Source of the DNA: Galaxea fascicularis
Taxonomy: Eukaryota > Cnidaria > Anthozoa > Scleractinia > Euphylliidae
NCBI GenBank assembly: GCA_948470475.1
Contig: OX419335.1
Location: 15,307,526-15,371,525 of the forward strand
Length of the DNA stretch: 64,000 bases
Direction: 5' to 3'
Shown here: positions 33,801-42,999 of the stretch, in pieces
Position numbering within the stretch: the first letter of the stretch is position 1
How the letters are laid out: each line of letters starts with the position of its first letter
The notes under the pieces: model-generated
Databases searched by the model: none
The model's input: only the letters and a program-made list of their open reading frames with translations
Told to the model about the DNA's origin: nothing
Position numbers and translations under genes: made by a program

Positions 33801-36800
33801 ACATAACACCAAAAATATTGCTTTCCACCTTGGAAAATTTATTGAAAAAAATATTTATCTCCCAGGGTTTAATATTTGGTGTTCAACATCTGAAAAGTAG
33901 CACCTTGATTGCAAATTTTGTGATGGCAACCTTAGAAGATATATAACTTTTCCAATGCTGGACAGGAATATTTTTCCTACATTGTATGTACTGCAACAAA
34001 ACACTTCTTCATAGAACCAGCACTTTTCCAGCAACCACGCAAATACGAGTGGGGGCTACTTGCCATTTTTAGACCTGAGGAGGGAGGGCCAGGCAAAAAT
34101 TTTCATCTATCAAAATATTTTCCCTCCCCCCCCCCCCTTCTACATAAATAATGACCGGTCCCTAAGCTAATGTAATCATGTTATGTTTGTTTGAATTGTT
34201 TGTTTCATGTATTTGCTCGGCCCCACCAGCATTTGTGTGTGGCTATGCCTGATACTGCCGAGGATAAGCAAAAGTCATTTATTTTTATTTATTTTATGAA
34301 CTTGTTGACAGCTGCAGCTACCCGACGAGATTTCACTTACTTAGTGCTTTCATTTTTAGTTGGATTATTCGCCATGGCGTTGTAATGCCGTAACTTGAAT
34401 GAAAACAGACAAAAAATGAAAAACATATATCAAGAACATGCCCTAAGATGATATTTGAATTATTTGGCAAAACATCTGAAGTATCGGAGGAAACTGAACT
34501 TTGAGAAATGAATTTCATGTCCTGTTGTTTCCAAGGCGCCGGCAAATCGCTCAAATCAACGTCGTCGACTTTGGCACGACGCCGGTAAGTGCCCAGATAA
34601 GCATGCGCAGTGGGCATACACGCAATCTGACGGCGCCGTCGTGAAAAAGCCGTCGATTCGTAAGCTCCCTATTATTGGTCTCCCGACTTGTGTCGGTTTG
34701 TCATTTTTAGTAAGAGTGTAGAGAGACCGAGTTTTGCTCCCCGAAAAGGAGGATCCTGGGCTTCAAAGTAATTTGAAGACAGGAAATTCTATAATTGACT
34801 GAATCTGGAATTAATGTGGTTACGTCTGATGAAATCAGTAGAACCCACCAAAGAACCTGGACATTTCCTGAGCAAGAAATAAATTCAAAATGCTGTTCTT
34901 TTGGAATACAAACATCTCTCATAACGTCGGACCATGTTGGTTTTCGGTTAGAATATATTTGTCGCTAATTGGTAATTTTTTCCTCGTTTTGTCGGTAGTC
35001 AGTATATATTTTGTCGCCAGTCGGTTAACCCCATTCAGACCCTCTTTTAAGTATTATCAATTAAATTTTCCACCACAAGGAAAATCAAATGCTAATATTT
35101 TGAGCGTCAGCCCTGCGTCCGTCCCGTTCGTAATAAAAAAACCAACAACAACAATAACGACAGCATAACTCTTTAGTAAAAAAATAAAATAAAATAAAAA
35201 GATACTGAAACTTAGAGTGTGTCCGTCTCGGGTATATCAAGGTTTCCCAATAGGAAATATATTCACATTCAAAGGATTCAAAGCTAAATATTTGTTTTTG
35301 AAACATCTGATTTCCGCGGGCAACTGTTAATCAATACCGACAGAAACACTTTATTGATAGCTGATCACGTGTCTGTGCTTAGCCTATCACGGCGCCAGAA
35401 ATGTAATAAGCACAATCCATATTTTGATAGTAACAATACTCTCAGTAAAACATGAGGATCAATGACACACTGATATCAACAATGGGAGGCATGTGTTAAT
35501 GGCAATTATTACTCAAACCAACTATTACTTAAGCCATAAGATAGGAATTATGCGGCGAAGAATATTAATATTATCCACTTAATGCATTGGCGCATAAGAC
35601 TGACACGACAGATATGTCTGGCGGTTGATATAAGGGATGATGGTTCACCGACTCCTGAATAGGCAGTAATCCCTCTTTTCATCATCAAAAGGCACTATCA
35701 GTTACAGTAGTCTAATGCCAAGTCAATCTCTTTTCTGGCATCCTTAAAATTATGTCGGCTTCAAAATATCTCTTAAGATTAGATGAGCTAGAAGACAGTC
35801 TTTCTAACATTGTGTCTAATTTTCTTTACCACCACCACCGCTGGGAGCAAAATGTAACAGAGTCGTACTCTTTGTGTTTTGATCTCCTTTATGACTTTGA
35901 AAAAAACGTATTTAATGAGCGGAAACACTGACCTACATAAAATTCAACTAATAACTTGAGACGGTTTGAAAAGTGCCCACTTTGTTTACCTTTGATAAGG
36001 TTTGTTTAGAAACGCCGGCCAGCCCTTATTTCAATCTTTGTAATCCAACTTTGTTGTGTGTCTAGTTCCTGTTTAAACAGTATTATTTTTAAGACGAAAC
36101 TTGAATCATCAGAACTGGAAATATCTTTATTTATTTTCAAGTTCAAAGATAAAAAGTTTCAGTACTTGGCTTTCATCAGAACGGGAAAAAAATATTCCGA
36201 ATGTGATGGTAAATATGTAAACAAATACTACAAAACAGGATTCGTCTAAGTCAACTCAGCTGTTTCCTGCTCCTCTCTATTCTTTAAATTTGATACTTTC
36301 ATACTCTGACCTCGTTCACCAGAAATTCTTCAAACGCTTAAAAGTACTAAGTTAAGGGAATACGCGCCACGACGAAATGGCTTAGAATGGTGGCTCAACT
36401 CTGTGATGTTAAACTTGAGGAAGCAATCAAACTCGTTCTACATCAGAAACCTTTAGTGACAGTCGTCTGTTTCTTGAGTATCGTTTCTTCCTCGGTCACT
36501 TTGGTTGGAAATCTCGTCGTTATACCCGTCCTTTGGAAATGCTCAACCGTTTCAATGACTATGAAGGCACTATTTCTAAACCTCGCTGTTTCTGACTTGG
36601 CCATTGGATTATTGGTACAACAAATGTATATTGGCATAACCGTAGTGATGTTGAAGACAACGCGAGGAACAGATCACGATCGCTTTGACTTTCTATGCCC
36701 CTTTACAATGACAATATTTTGGTTCGCGCTTTATTTGTTTGCGTCGTCATCGTTTTTGTCTGTTGCTGCCATCGCTCTCGACCGACTTTTGGCTGTTGTT

Positions 36801-39800
36801 CTGCATTTACGGTATTCACAACTTATAACACCAAAACGTGTTTTAATTACTGTGGTACTTTTGTGGGCAACTAGCACAATAGGAGCTACAATTTTTATTT
36901 TATTACCCGGATATAATGACATGGTCGCCGTTGTTCTCGAAATCACCGGCCTTTTAGCGACAAGCGTGGCATATTTTCACATTTACAGAGTTGCACGGCG
37001 CCACAGAAATCAAATACATAGTCATTTGCAGGCTCAGTCTAGAAGTCAGGCAGTAAACATGGCTAGAGTTAAGACATTAGCCTGCAATACTTTCTACGTG
37101 TACATTGTGTTCCTACTTTGTTGGTTGCCAAGTCTCATCTCCTTCGCAGTGAAAGAATCTTACGGTTCACGCGTCATTGTTATAGCTGCAAACTATGTGG
37201 CAGGGTACATAGTTTTCCTTCATTCCTCGATAAATCCTTTAATATTCTGCTGGAGGTATCGCGAGATTCGACAAGGAGTTATTGCTATTTTGAGGAGGTC
37301 ACAAAGAAGCCACGACGCTGTCAATGCGAGGAGATCTATTTCTGCCCTTCAGGGTTGATGCAGTAAAATGCCGGTCACAATTCATGATCACGAAAACTAC
37401 ATTTTCTATTTCAATTTTTAGAGTTATTTTCGGTTCAACTTCATCAAGAGACCAAAGTTGCTAGGAGCAAACTGTTGAAAGCGAAGGCTCTTTTGTACCC
37501 TGATTTGTACGTCAAGTCATCTACATCAGGAAGGCAGATTAAGTTTCATCAAACCTTTTTGTTTGAAACTTTAACGTTTGTATACACCAGATTACCTGAC
37601 TGTATAAAAAAATACTTTATAAAGTAAAAGATACGATTGAATTCATTTTCCTTGACATTGATAATGGATCGTCACTGTGCAGACCTCTCTGCCGCCTTCT
37701 CGACAAACCCTACTCTATGTTAAACGCAGTTTCTTTCTCAGCGTTTGTCCAGATTGATGAAATATTGGATGAATAAAATGATAAATGATCGGAACCAACT
37801 GAACACGGCCACTTACATGAGTCGGGAGCCGGACTCAATGAAATGAATGAACAATTCTTTTTCACTGTTGCAGGACACCAAACAGCTCAAGAGAACTCTA
37901 ACTCTTCCAGATCGAATTGAAATTTGGAAATGTTGGTTTTTGAGGAGAGAGGAAAACCGGAGTACCCGGAGAAAAACCTCTCGGAGCGAAGAAGAGAACC
38001 AACAACAAACTCAACCCACAGGGCGTCAAGGCCGGGAATCGAACCCGGGCCACATAGTTGAAGGCGAGTGCTCTCACCACTGCGCCATCCCTGCTCCCAT
38101 GATAAGTGTTTTACGTCGCGTTAAAATTTTTGATCGGGGAAAAACATTTATTCTCTATACAGGGAAAAATCAGTCATTCTTCCTATTATCTCATTCTCGT
38201 TGATTTCAATTACGTCAATAGCAAAAGCACGAGCGTGACTTTTTATTATCTTTTTGAAATGGTATATAACTGAATGTACCGCTATAGGATGGTTTCCAAA
38301 TGACGTTTAAAGTAATAACAAGTAATGCTTACTTCCTTTGGTTCTACCTTCAGTTTAGTTTACTTTGTGATTGGTGGGCAAAACCCAACCAGCTTTTTAG
38401 CAATGAGAACTAAGCAAAACCAAATTCAATCGAGACTTTCTTGGGAGACATTTTTCTCCACTCGGCTCTTCGTACATTATTTCGTTGCGCTGTCTATTAT
38501 CATTGGGGTTAGGAAGTTCCATTAAAAATCGCTCTGATGTCATATTGATTCATTACATAGGGCTTCAGTTCTGGAAGAGTGTTACCTGGGCAAGATGTAA
38601 CGTTGCACTGCCTGCTCTGAAAACTTACTCCAGCGCATGCACGACCACCTTTGGAAGGGGGAGGCTTAACACAAGACCGCCGCCTTACTTGGATACCACC
38701 AGCACAAGGCTTGTTACATTGATCCCATGATCCCCAGCAGCCCCAGCCACCGTGTACTGCAAAATCAAAGAAGGCAATAGGTTATATTCGGTGATAAAGG
38801 AATCAGCAACGGCTCAAAAAGAAATGTACTCCATTGTTGTTGTTGTTTTTACTAATATGAGATACTGGCGAGAGTCAGCTTGACACCCTAAGAAACGTAC
38901 AGATGAAGGTAAACTCTGAATTAGTTGAAAACAGAAAGCAAAAATGAGTAGAAATTAATTTTTGTAATACAAAGTCGAGGGGCAGTATAGGAAAGATAAA
39001 AATAAAACAATTCCTTTTTGCCAGGGATATTGTAAGGGTTGTCTCACATCCTCTTAGTTTCAAGATCTGAATGTCAGGGTCCAACTTTACTTTTGAACTA
39101 TTGCAAGACTTACAGGATGTTGGTAAGAGAGGTGTGGGAGCAAGTTAACCTCCAACGTGGTGTTATTAGAAAGGTACTGTTTATTGGAAGACGGCAGGAG
39201 GAGGTAAACTCAAACTAAATAAATTGATGTACTTCGCCTGTTGCATTATAAGGCTTGAGTATTGATTATAATATACGCATCATTTACCAACCTTGTTGGC
39301 AGCATTGTCCACCATACTGAGGTAGACATCTACATCTTTCTAACTCCAGAGTGCCACCATTGTAACAGTATCTGTTGCAATCACGATCCTGAATCAATTC
39401 AAACGGACAAAGGCCTCCACAGACTGCAGGCTGAACCACCTGATAATAAAAAAACTGATGACTTTCACGAAAAATATATTTGGAAGCGAAGTAAAATTGG
39501 TCCATTCATTTCTTGTTTACCAATTTCTTACCCATTTCTTACCGAACTCTTGTCATGCGGATTGACAAAAGTTAGAGGACGGCGACGCTATTCAAGTTAA
39601 GCGAAGATGACTCCAACTTTAATCAAAATTATCATCACATTCTAGAGATTTTCGCTACTAAACGCAAGGCTGAGGCTGATCCCAGCTCTGTATGCAGGAC
39701 ACTGGCGCCGCCGGAATTTCGCACCGAATGACCTTCAAGTAGGTCAACTCTGGTGTGCTACTAAGAGAAGTGACTAAAGTGTCTCAACGTTAGAGGAGGT

Positions 39801-40239
39801 CTTAGGTTCGACTGGAGTCACACACTCCTACCCTCCCTGTGCCCTGTCACATCCTGATAAAATCGTACTTCACAATGTTTCCTTACTACGTGGCTGATAT
39901 TAACACTTTCCATCAAAATACGTTTAGAGTAAAACTAACCTTTCTTGTGCGTTTCTGTTGACCCTTTTCTCCGCACGCAAGAGTACACCGCTCCCAGGCA
40001 TTCCATGCCGCAACTATACAGTTTTTCACTTCATGATGATGATGATGGCGGCGCTTGTCATCGTCATCGTAATCATCATCATCTCGGCAATGAAGAGGCT
40101 TTGGTTTTGGAGGTTTCTTCGGTTTTTGAGTTGGTTTCCTTTTTGTCTGGCGCCTTCGGCAGTACTGACCCGACTCGACTTCAAAATTTGCCAATAGAGT
40201 GGATAGGATAGCGAAATATAATAAAAATAGCTTGCGCAT
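24613..40239 (-). CDS. Secreted protein with eight thrombospondin type-1 repeats and an EGF-like module
   Basis: Exons in order of transcription: 40239-39940, 39439-39292, 38756-38586, 30228-30055, 28467-28294, 28157-27984, 27549-27376, 26818-26657, 24839-24613. Phases close to 567 residues plus TGA. Residues 1 to about 24 form a signal peptide ([20 protein letters not shown]). Next come a Lys/Pro stretch and an acidic/His run ([17 protein letters not shown]). TSP1 number 1 is split over exons 1 and 2 ([12 protein letters not shown]) and is followed by an EGF-like [20 protein letters not shown]. Exons 3-8 each encode one TSP1 unit in phase 1-1, with WxxWxxW, CSxSCGGG and basic R-layer residues. 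The last exon has a Gly-rich lead and TSP1 number 8. No membrane anchor is seen. TSP1 proteins act extracellularly in adhesion, matrix or pattern recognition; the precise role is unknown. Exons 4-9 could in principle be a separate gene, but phase continuity favours one. Confidence 0.8.
26178..26338. mobile_element. 161-bp MITE, CAGGGACC termini
   Basis: Left end CAGGGACCGCGCAGGG; right end in reverse complement CAGGGACCACGGAGC. Directly flanked on both sides by TAAATA (26172-26177 and 26339-26344), a 6-bp duplication. The interior is AT-rich and noncoding. It lies in the TSP1 gene's last intron. The 41075 element has similar ends. Confidence 0.65.
26657..26818 (-). CDS. TSP1 gene exon 8: TSP1-7
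   Basis: 162 bp, phase 1-1. Encodes [20 protein letters not shown] and KCSFDECIG. It is shorter and lacks the GGG after the second cysteine. Confidence 0.8.
27376..27549 (-). CDS. TSP1 gene exon 7: TSP1-6
   Basis: 174 bp, phase 1-1. Encodes [20 protein letters not shown]. An unusual change replaces the second cysteine of the RSC motif by serine ([10 protein letters not shown]), so one disulphide may differ. Confidence 0.85.
27984..28157 (-). CDS. TSP1 gene exon 6: TSP1-5
   Basis: 174 bp, phase 1-1. Encodes [20 protein letters not shown] and [20 protein letters not shown]. Most differences from exon 5 cluster near its end. Confidence 0.85.
28294..28467 (-). CDS. TSP1 gene exon 5: TSP1-4
   Basis: 174 bp, phase 1-1. 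Encodes [20 protein letters not shown]. It is very similar to exon 6 (27984-28157), indicating recent exon duplication. Confidence 0.85.
28591..28640 (-). pseudogene. Dead TSP1 exon fragment
   Basis: The minus strand reads like the start of exons 5 and 6 (DGNW, then TGGGGAGTCTGGGGAAAATG) but has two extra bases after the first Trp codon and an in-frame TAA. Similarity stops after about 50 bp at a GAGCTC. It keeps a recognisable AG acceptor side. It lies in the row of TSP1 exons, between exons 4 and 5. Confidence 0.65.
28650..29520. other. Intron 4 of the TSP1 gene; nothing recognised
   Basis: AT-rich DNA with no TSP1-like or other coding segment on either strand. Confidence 0.5.
29527..29664. 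mobile_element. 138-bp hairpin element
   Basis: The outer ends TTAATAACC and GGTTATTAA and the inner arms GGTCGTTACGGGAAAATCTC and its complement form a long, interrupted stem. A central GACCGAGCGATAGCGAGGTC forms a second short stem. It has no ORF and is probably a foldback-like MITE. Confidence 0.65.
29957..30027 (+). repeat. SINE A tail fragment and (ATC)n
   Basis: ACAACTGCGAGGATAATCTT and TTCCGCAGTTCA match the SINE A body and tail; a short (ATC)n run follows at 30009-30027. It lies just beside TSP1 exon 4. Confidence 0.5.
30055..30228 (-). CDS. TSP1 gene exon 4: TSP1-3
   Basis: 174 bp, phase 1-1. Encodes [38 protein letters not shown] and CNRHVMCPG. It lies 8.4 kb from exon 3 because of the intron that hosts the GPCR and transposons. 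Confidence 0.85.
30320..31110 (-). pseudogene. Penelope-like element relic (RT C-terminal part and linker)
   Basis: Minus-strand frames, with stops and frameshifts, encode [20 protein letters not shown] and [13 protein letters not shown] (late RT motifs), [35 protein letters not shown] and [13 protein letters not shown]. These run in the order expected for a Penelope-like element, followed by a decayed stretch to about 30320. It lies in TSP1 intron 3. Confidence 0.7.
31515..32154 (-). pseudogene. Transposon ORF: coiled-coil, SAP-like motif and acidic tail
   Basis: Two overlapping frames: 31777-32154 has a Lys/Glu-rich helical stretch and [20 protein letters not shown], like the SAP-type DNA-binding motif. 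31515-31796 has a strongly acidic stretch ([20 protein letters not shown]). They probably were one protein separated by a frameshift near 31780. Function in the element is unknown. Confidence 0.5.
32400..32696 (+). pseudogene. Transposon plus-strand ORF remnant
   Basis: Encodes [20 protein letters not shown] and later an acidic end ([20 protein letters not shown]), with a stop upstream in the same frame. It is divergent from the minus-strand frames in the same element. I do not recognise a catalytic domain. Confidence 0.4.
33046..34669. mobile_element. DNA transposon with GGGAGCT(A/T)ACGAATCGA ends, itself interrupted
   Basis: Left end GGGAGCTAACGAATCGATG and reverse complement of the right end GGGAGCTTACGAATCGACG; both continue to ACGACGGCGCCGT. 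TA flanks both ends (33044-33045 and 34670-34671). A second element (33424-34162) is nested inside. No coding capacity recognised. Confidence 0.7.
33424..34162. mobile_element. Nested non-autonomous Harbinger-like element, TSD TAA
   Basis: Ends GGGACAGGTCATTATTTATA and, in reverse complement, GGGACCGGTCATTATTTATG. TAA flanks both sides (33421-33423, 34163-34165). It has G-rich and C-rich runs just inside the termini like the 31151 element, suggesting a related family. Confidence 0.75.
34672..36386. other. No gene seen; upstream of GPCR, within TSP1 intron 3
   Basis: AT-rich DNA without a supported exon or repeat. It presumably contains the promoter of the GPCR gene, but I see no clear TATA or other decisive element. 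Confidence 0.45.
36387..37358 (+). CDS. Class A (rhodopsin-family) GPCR, intronless
   Basis: 323 residues with seven hydrophobic segments. Family landmarks: GNLVV in TM1 (residues 41-45), [11 protein letters not shown] in TM2 with Asp70, Cys104 before TM3, [10 protein letters not shown] at the TM3 end (DRL in place of DRY, 132-134), CWLP in TM6 (245-248), and NPLIF in TM7 (283-287). The tail is short and basic. The N-terminus is only about 22 residues, without a clear N-glycosylation sequon. The start is supported by an in-frame TAG just upstream. The ligand is unknown; small-molecule or peptide receptors of the large intronless cnidarian expansion are plausible. The gene lies inside intron 3 of the TSP1 gene on the opposite strand. 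Confidence 0.9.
   Translation: MVAQLCDVKLEEAIKLVLHQKPLVTVVCFLSIVSSSVTLVGNLVVIPVLWKCSTVSMTMKALFLNLAVSDLAIGLLVQQMYIGITVVMLKTTRGTDHDRFDFLCPFTMTIFWFALYLFASSSFLSVAAIALDRLLAVVLHLRYSQLITPKRVLITVVLLWATSTIGATIFILLPGYNDMVAVVLEITGLLATSVAYFHIYRVARRHRNQIHSHLQAQSRSQAVNMARVKTLACNTFYVYIVFLLCWLPSLISFAVKESYGSRVIVIAANYVAGYIVFLHSSINPLIFCWRYREIRQGVIAILRRSQRSHDAVNARRSISALQG
37772..37777 (+). terminator. Poly(A) signal AATAAA, GPCR
   Basis: AATAAA 414 bp after the GPCR stop codon; no competing gene lies between. Confidence 0.35.
37905..38099 (-). mobile_element. SINE B: tRNA-derived SINE
   Basis: On the minus strand the head has an A box (TGGCGCAGTGGTGAGAGC, about 38070-38087) and a B box (GGGTTCGATTCCCGG, 38032-38046), followed by a body with CTCCGAGAGGTTTTTCTCCG and GGGTACTCCGG. 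The tail ends near 37905. A core fragment occurs at 15334. Transcription would be RNA polymerase III dependent. Confidence 0.75.
38586..38756 (-). CDS. TSP1 gene exon 3: TSP1-2
   Basis: 171 bp, phase 1-1. Encodes [19 protein letters not shown] and a basic strand VRRRSC, ending QCNVTSCPG. It is the most diverged of the single-exon repeats. Confidence 0.8.
39292..39439 (-). CDS. TSP1 gene exon 2: end of TSP1-1 and EGF-like module
   Basis: 148 bp, phase 0 in, phase 1 out. Cysteines in [20 protein letters not shown] complete TSP1-1, and [20 protein letters not shown] looks EGF-like although short. Confidence 0.75.
39940..40239 (-). CDS. TSP1 gene exon 1: signal peptide, Lys/Pro and Asp/His regions, start of TSP1-1
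   Basis: Starts at ATG 40239-40237, the only Met before a 20-residue hydrophobic core. The 300-bp exon ends phase 0 at a GTTAGT donor. The low-complexity order is basic ([20 protein letters not shown]), then acidic, then five histidines, before [12 protein letters not shown]. Confidence 0.8.
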
Positions 40240-41070
40240 TTCTTGGGATAAGGAATCTTACACCTTGATAAATATCGCAGAAGAATGGATAACAAAGTAA
40301 GATTTCAAACTCCTCTTATACTAGTTGTTTCTGCTTTAAACAAATACTTTGTACACGAATTGTGGTGCTGGATGAAATATTTGTTTACCGTTTGTAGAAA
40401 AGTAAAGCGTGGGAATCTAAACTCTCACAATGCCCATATAACTCGCAGCTGAGAATCAATTTAAACGTTAACGACGAAAGATTCTACTAAACAAACTGAT
40501 GCAAGCACGCGATTGAAAAATAAGACAAGTATGAAAGTTTTTTTCAATCTTTTTGTCAAATAAGTGACGTTTAATTTGCATAAGAAAGCTGTGCGCCTTA
40601 AGTTATTTTCTGTCCACCAATCTCACTGATTGTTTTGTTACTGGATTCCATCGACAGTTGGCAATATTGAATTATCTTTGTTTAAGTTTTTTTCCACTGC
40701 CTCAAGCCTCTCCAAGTTACCATTCAGTGAAGGAGACACCGCCTATATATAAAACAACACGTTTAAATTAACATTTGAAAGCATGCTATCACTCACACAA
40801 ACCGGGATTTCCAGGAACGTTTGGAATACAACATCTTCACAATTAAGAACTGGAGTAATAACCTGAGGTAATTGTAAGTGCTTACTCCTTTAGTTTCTGA
40901 GCATCTCATTGTCTAGCTTCTTGTCGCTGGCATTTTTCTGCCAACTTTACGAACAACATCGCAAACGAACGAACTCACAGACACAAAGACTGAACAGACA
41001 GCTTCAACCGATGATCTTATAATTTGATCAAACTTATAACCTATGAAAGATTTACTGTCTCTCTCTCGCA
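40240..41070. other. Upstream region of the TSP1 gene; no further gene seen
   Basis: Contains a TATA-like motif at 40313-40320 and otherwise AT-rich DNA without coding segments. Confidence 0.4.
40313..40320 (-). promoter_or_regulatory. TATA-like box of the TSP1 gene
   Basis: The minus strand reads TATAAGAG about 75-80 bp upstream of the start codon at 40239. This would leave a 5' UTR of about 45-50 bases. No transcription start is visible from sequence alone. Confidence 0.35.
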
Positions 41071-41074
41071 AGAA

Positions 41075-41510
41075 CAGGGACCGCGGAGCGTATCATTGAG
41101 TGCGGGAGGGGGGGTGGGGACTTAATGCAAATGCATAAGCGCGAGCGAACTAGGGGGGTCCGGCGGCGTGGTCCCCCAGGAACATTTGAAATTGAAGTCT
41201 TCTGAGATGGCTAGAAATGGTTCCAGAAATGGATCATTTTTCGTCTGTTCAGGTACAAACCTAACGACGAACTGCCTCATCCGGCCGTGTTTGTACGAGA
41301 AAACCCTCAAAAAAACTAAATTGGATCGAAATGCGTTTCCTAAGAGATCCATATATTTGACATAAAATAATGTAATGTACTATTTTGTAAACAGCAGACC
41401 TGGCTTACTGAAGTAAAAAGAAATAGTAATTTAATCCGCCAAAAAAAATTGGGGGGGGGAGGGGGCTTAAGACCCCCCTCAGCCTCAGCCCCACCCCTGC
41501 GCGGTCCATG
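41075..41510. mobile_element. Putative element with CAGGGACCGCG ends
   Basis: The left end CAGGGACCGCGGAGCG resembles that at 26178. The right end in reverse complement reads CATGGACCGCGCAGGGG. G-rich runs lie inside both ends. I found no target duplication, so the right boundary is tentative. Confidence 0.4.
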
Positions 41511-41929
41511 AAGTGATATTTTGTGAGTTTTTTCTCCCAACTTACTCATTAACATCCACTTCAAGCCAGTGAATATTAAACTGCGTCGTTTTTGATAGTT
41601 TACGTTTTAATATATCCTAAATATACTTACATGTAACAGTGTTTGTTTATTCCAGTTCTCGCCAAAAAAAGGATAGGTGATTGGCTTTTAGAAGGCTAAA
41701 TACATATTAATTCAGCATTATTTAAAAAAATAAACTGATAATGTTAAGATGGAAACCCTGAAACACTTTTATATTTGCTATGGCAAGAACGTTTAATGGC
41801 TAGATTTTCATCGATATGATATTCCTTTTACTTTTGTTGCGGCGCGCGTAATAATAATAATGATGATACTTTTAATTTATTCACATTTATAGTCAATATA
41901 TTTAATTTAATTTATTATTATGTTGTAAT

Positions 41930-42072
41930 ATTGTAAATTGCCGGTATAATAAGATGTGTAAATAGGTTTATAAATTTTAAATTTTTTGGATTGTAAAAAT
42001 GTGTAATTCAGCTCTTGGGCTGCGAATGCATTTGAGATTAAACTATCTATCTCTATCTATCTCTATCTCTTT
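41930..42072 (+). repeat. LINE-type 3' tail with (ATCT)n
   Basis: A segment containing CAGCTCTTGGGCTGCGAATG and GAGATTAAACT leads into (CTAT)n from 42043. Short tandem tails of this kind mark 3' ends of several LINE clades. No coding part is attached here. Confidence 0.4.
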
Positions 42073-42189
42073 TTCACATAAATTTTTTTCCAGCCTCCCT
42101 TTAAGGTTTTTTCATTAATACTTGTATGAAGCGGAACCAACTTTGGCGTCGAGTTAGAGTTCGAATTCCAGTTGTAATTGCATTAAGGT

Positions 42190-42480
42190 GTTAAGAGAAA
42201 GATTAAGAATCATTGGCAATTGAAGTCCGTCAAAACGCAGCAATTAAAGGGATTACTATCGGTAAAGAGGAAACTAAGATACTTCAATATGCGGATGACA
42301 CGACAGCAACCTCTCTGATATTAACTCGGCTAACGCACTCTTCAACCTTTTTGACGTTTTTCGGTCATTATCTGGTCTATCAGTGAACGCCACTGAAACT
42401 GAGGGTATGTGGATCGGTTCTTCGAGGAAAACAAAACGAAACCTTTGGAATTAAATGGCCAAATGAACCGATCAAGATTT
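42190..42480 (+). pseudogene. LINE reverse transcriptase fragment (YADD motif)
   Basis: One frame encodes AIKGITIGKEETKILQYADD, the RT catalytic motif C context of L1/Tx1-like elements. A second frame continues LSGLSVNATETEGMWIGSSR, the next conserved block. Frameshift and truncation on both sides show it is dead. Confidence 0.6.
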
Positions 42481-42829
42481 TCGTTCAAGAACCTTCAACA
42501 ACTTTCAACATGTTGAACGGCATATTTCAACGTTTGATGAACAGCAGCTGCAACATTTGTAGCTCAACAAATGTTGAACCGTGTATCATTCGCTTTACTT
42601 AATTATTTCTTATTAATCGCGAAAATTTACATATGGGATTGCAGAAGAACCCACACTCTACCCAATACAAACAGTTTTAAGTTGAAGATGAGAATTAAAT
42701 ATGATATACACTTAGAACAACAATTTAGAAAATTTTAAAAAGAAATGGGCTTTACACTCACAAATTTAATTTAATACCAATAACGTTGCTTATGTAACTT
42801 CAGTGTATGATGAAAGTAATATTCAAGTG

Positions 42830-42985
42830 TTGTAAGTTACGTTTAGTACTGTAAGCAATGTCGCTATTGTAAATAAAGTTAGTACTGTAACCTAAAGTCA
42901 GAGTAACGTTGGTATTGTAAGTAATGTTTTAACGTAACTATTGTAAGTATTGTTCGCTCTTGTTAGTACTATCAGCACTGTAAAT
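42830..42985 (+). repeat. Degenerate tandem repeat, GTTAGTACTGTAAG/TATTGTAAGTAAYGTT
   Basis: Related words (AGTACTGTAAG, CTATTGTAAATAAAGTT, GGTATTGTAAGTAATGTT, CTATTGTAAGTATTGTT) recur at uneven 20-30 bp spacing. It looks like an old minisatellite. Confidence 0.5.
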
Positions 42986-42999
42986 TAATAAACTAGCAA

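Noticed and set aside
39945..40211. Plus-strand frames of 79-88 codons with Asp/His/Met runs
   Set aside because: They are shadows of the low-complexity DDDD/HHHHH coding region of TSP1 exon 1.
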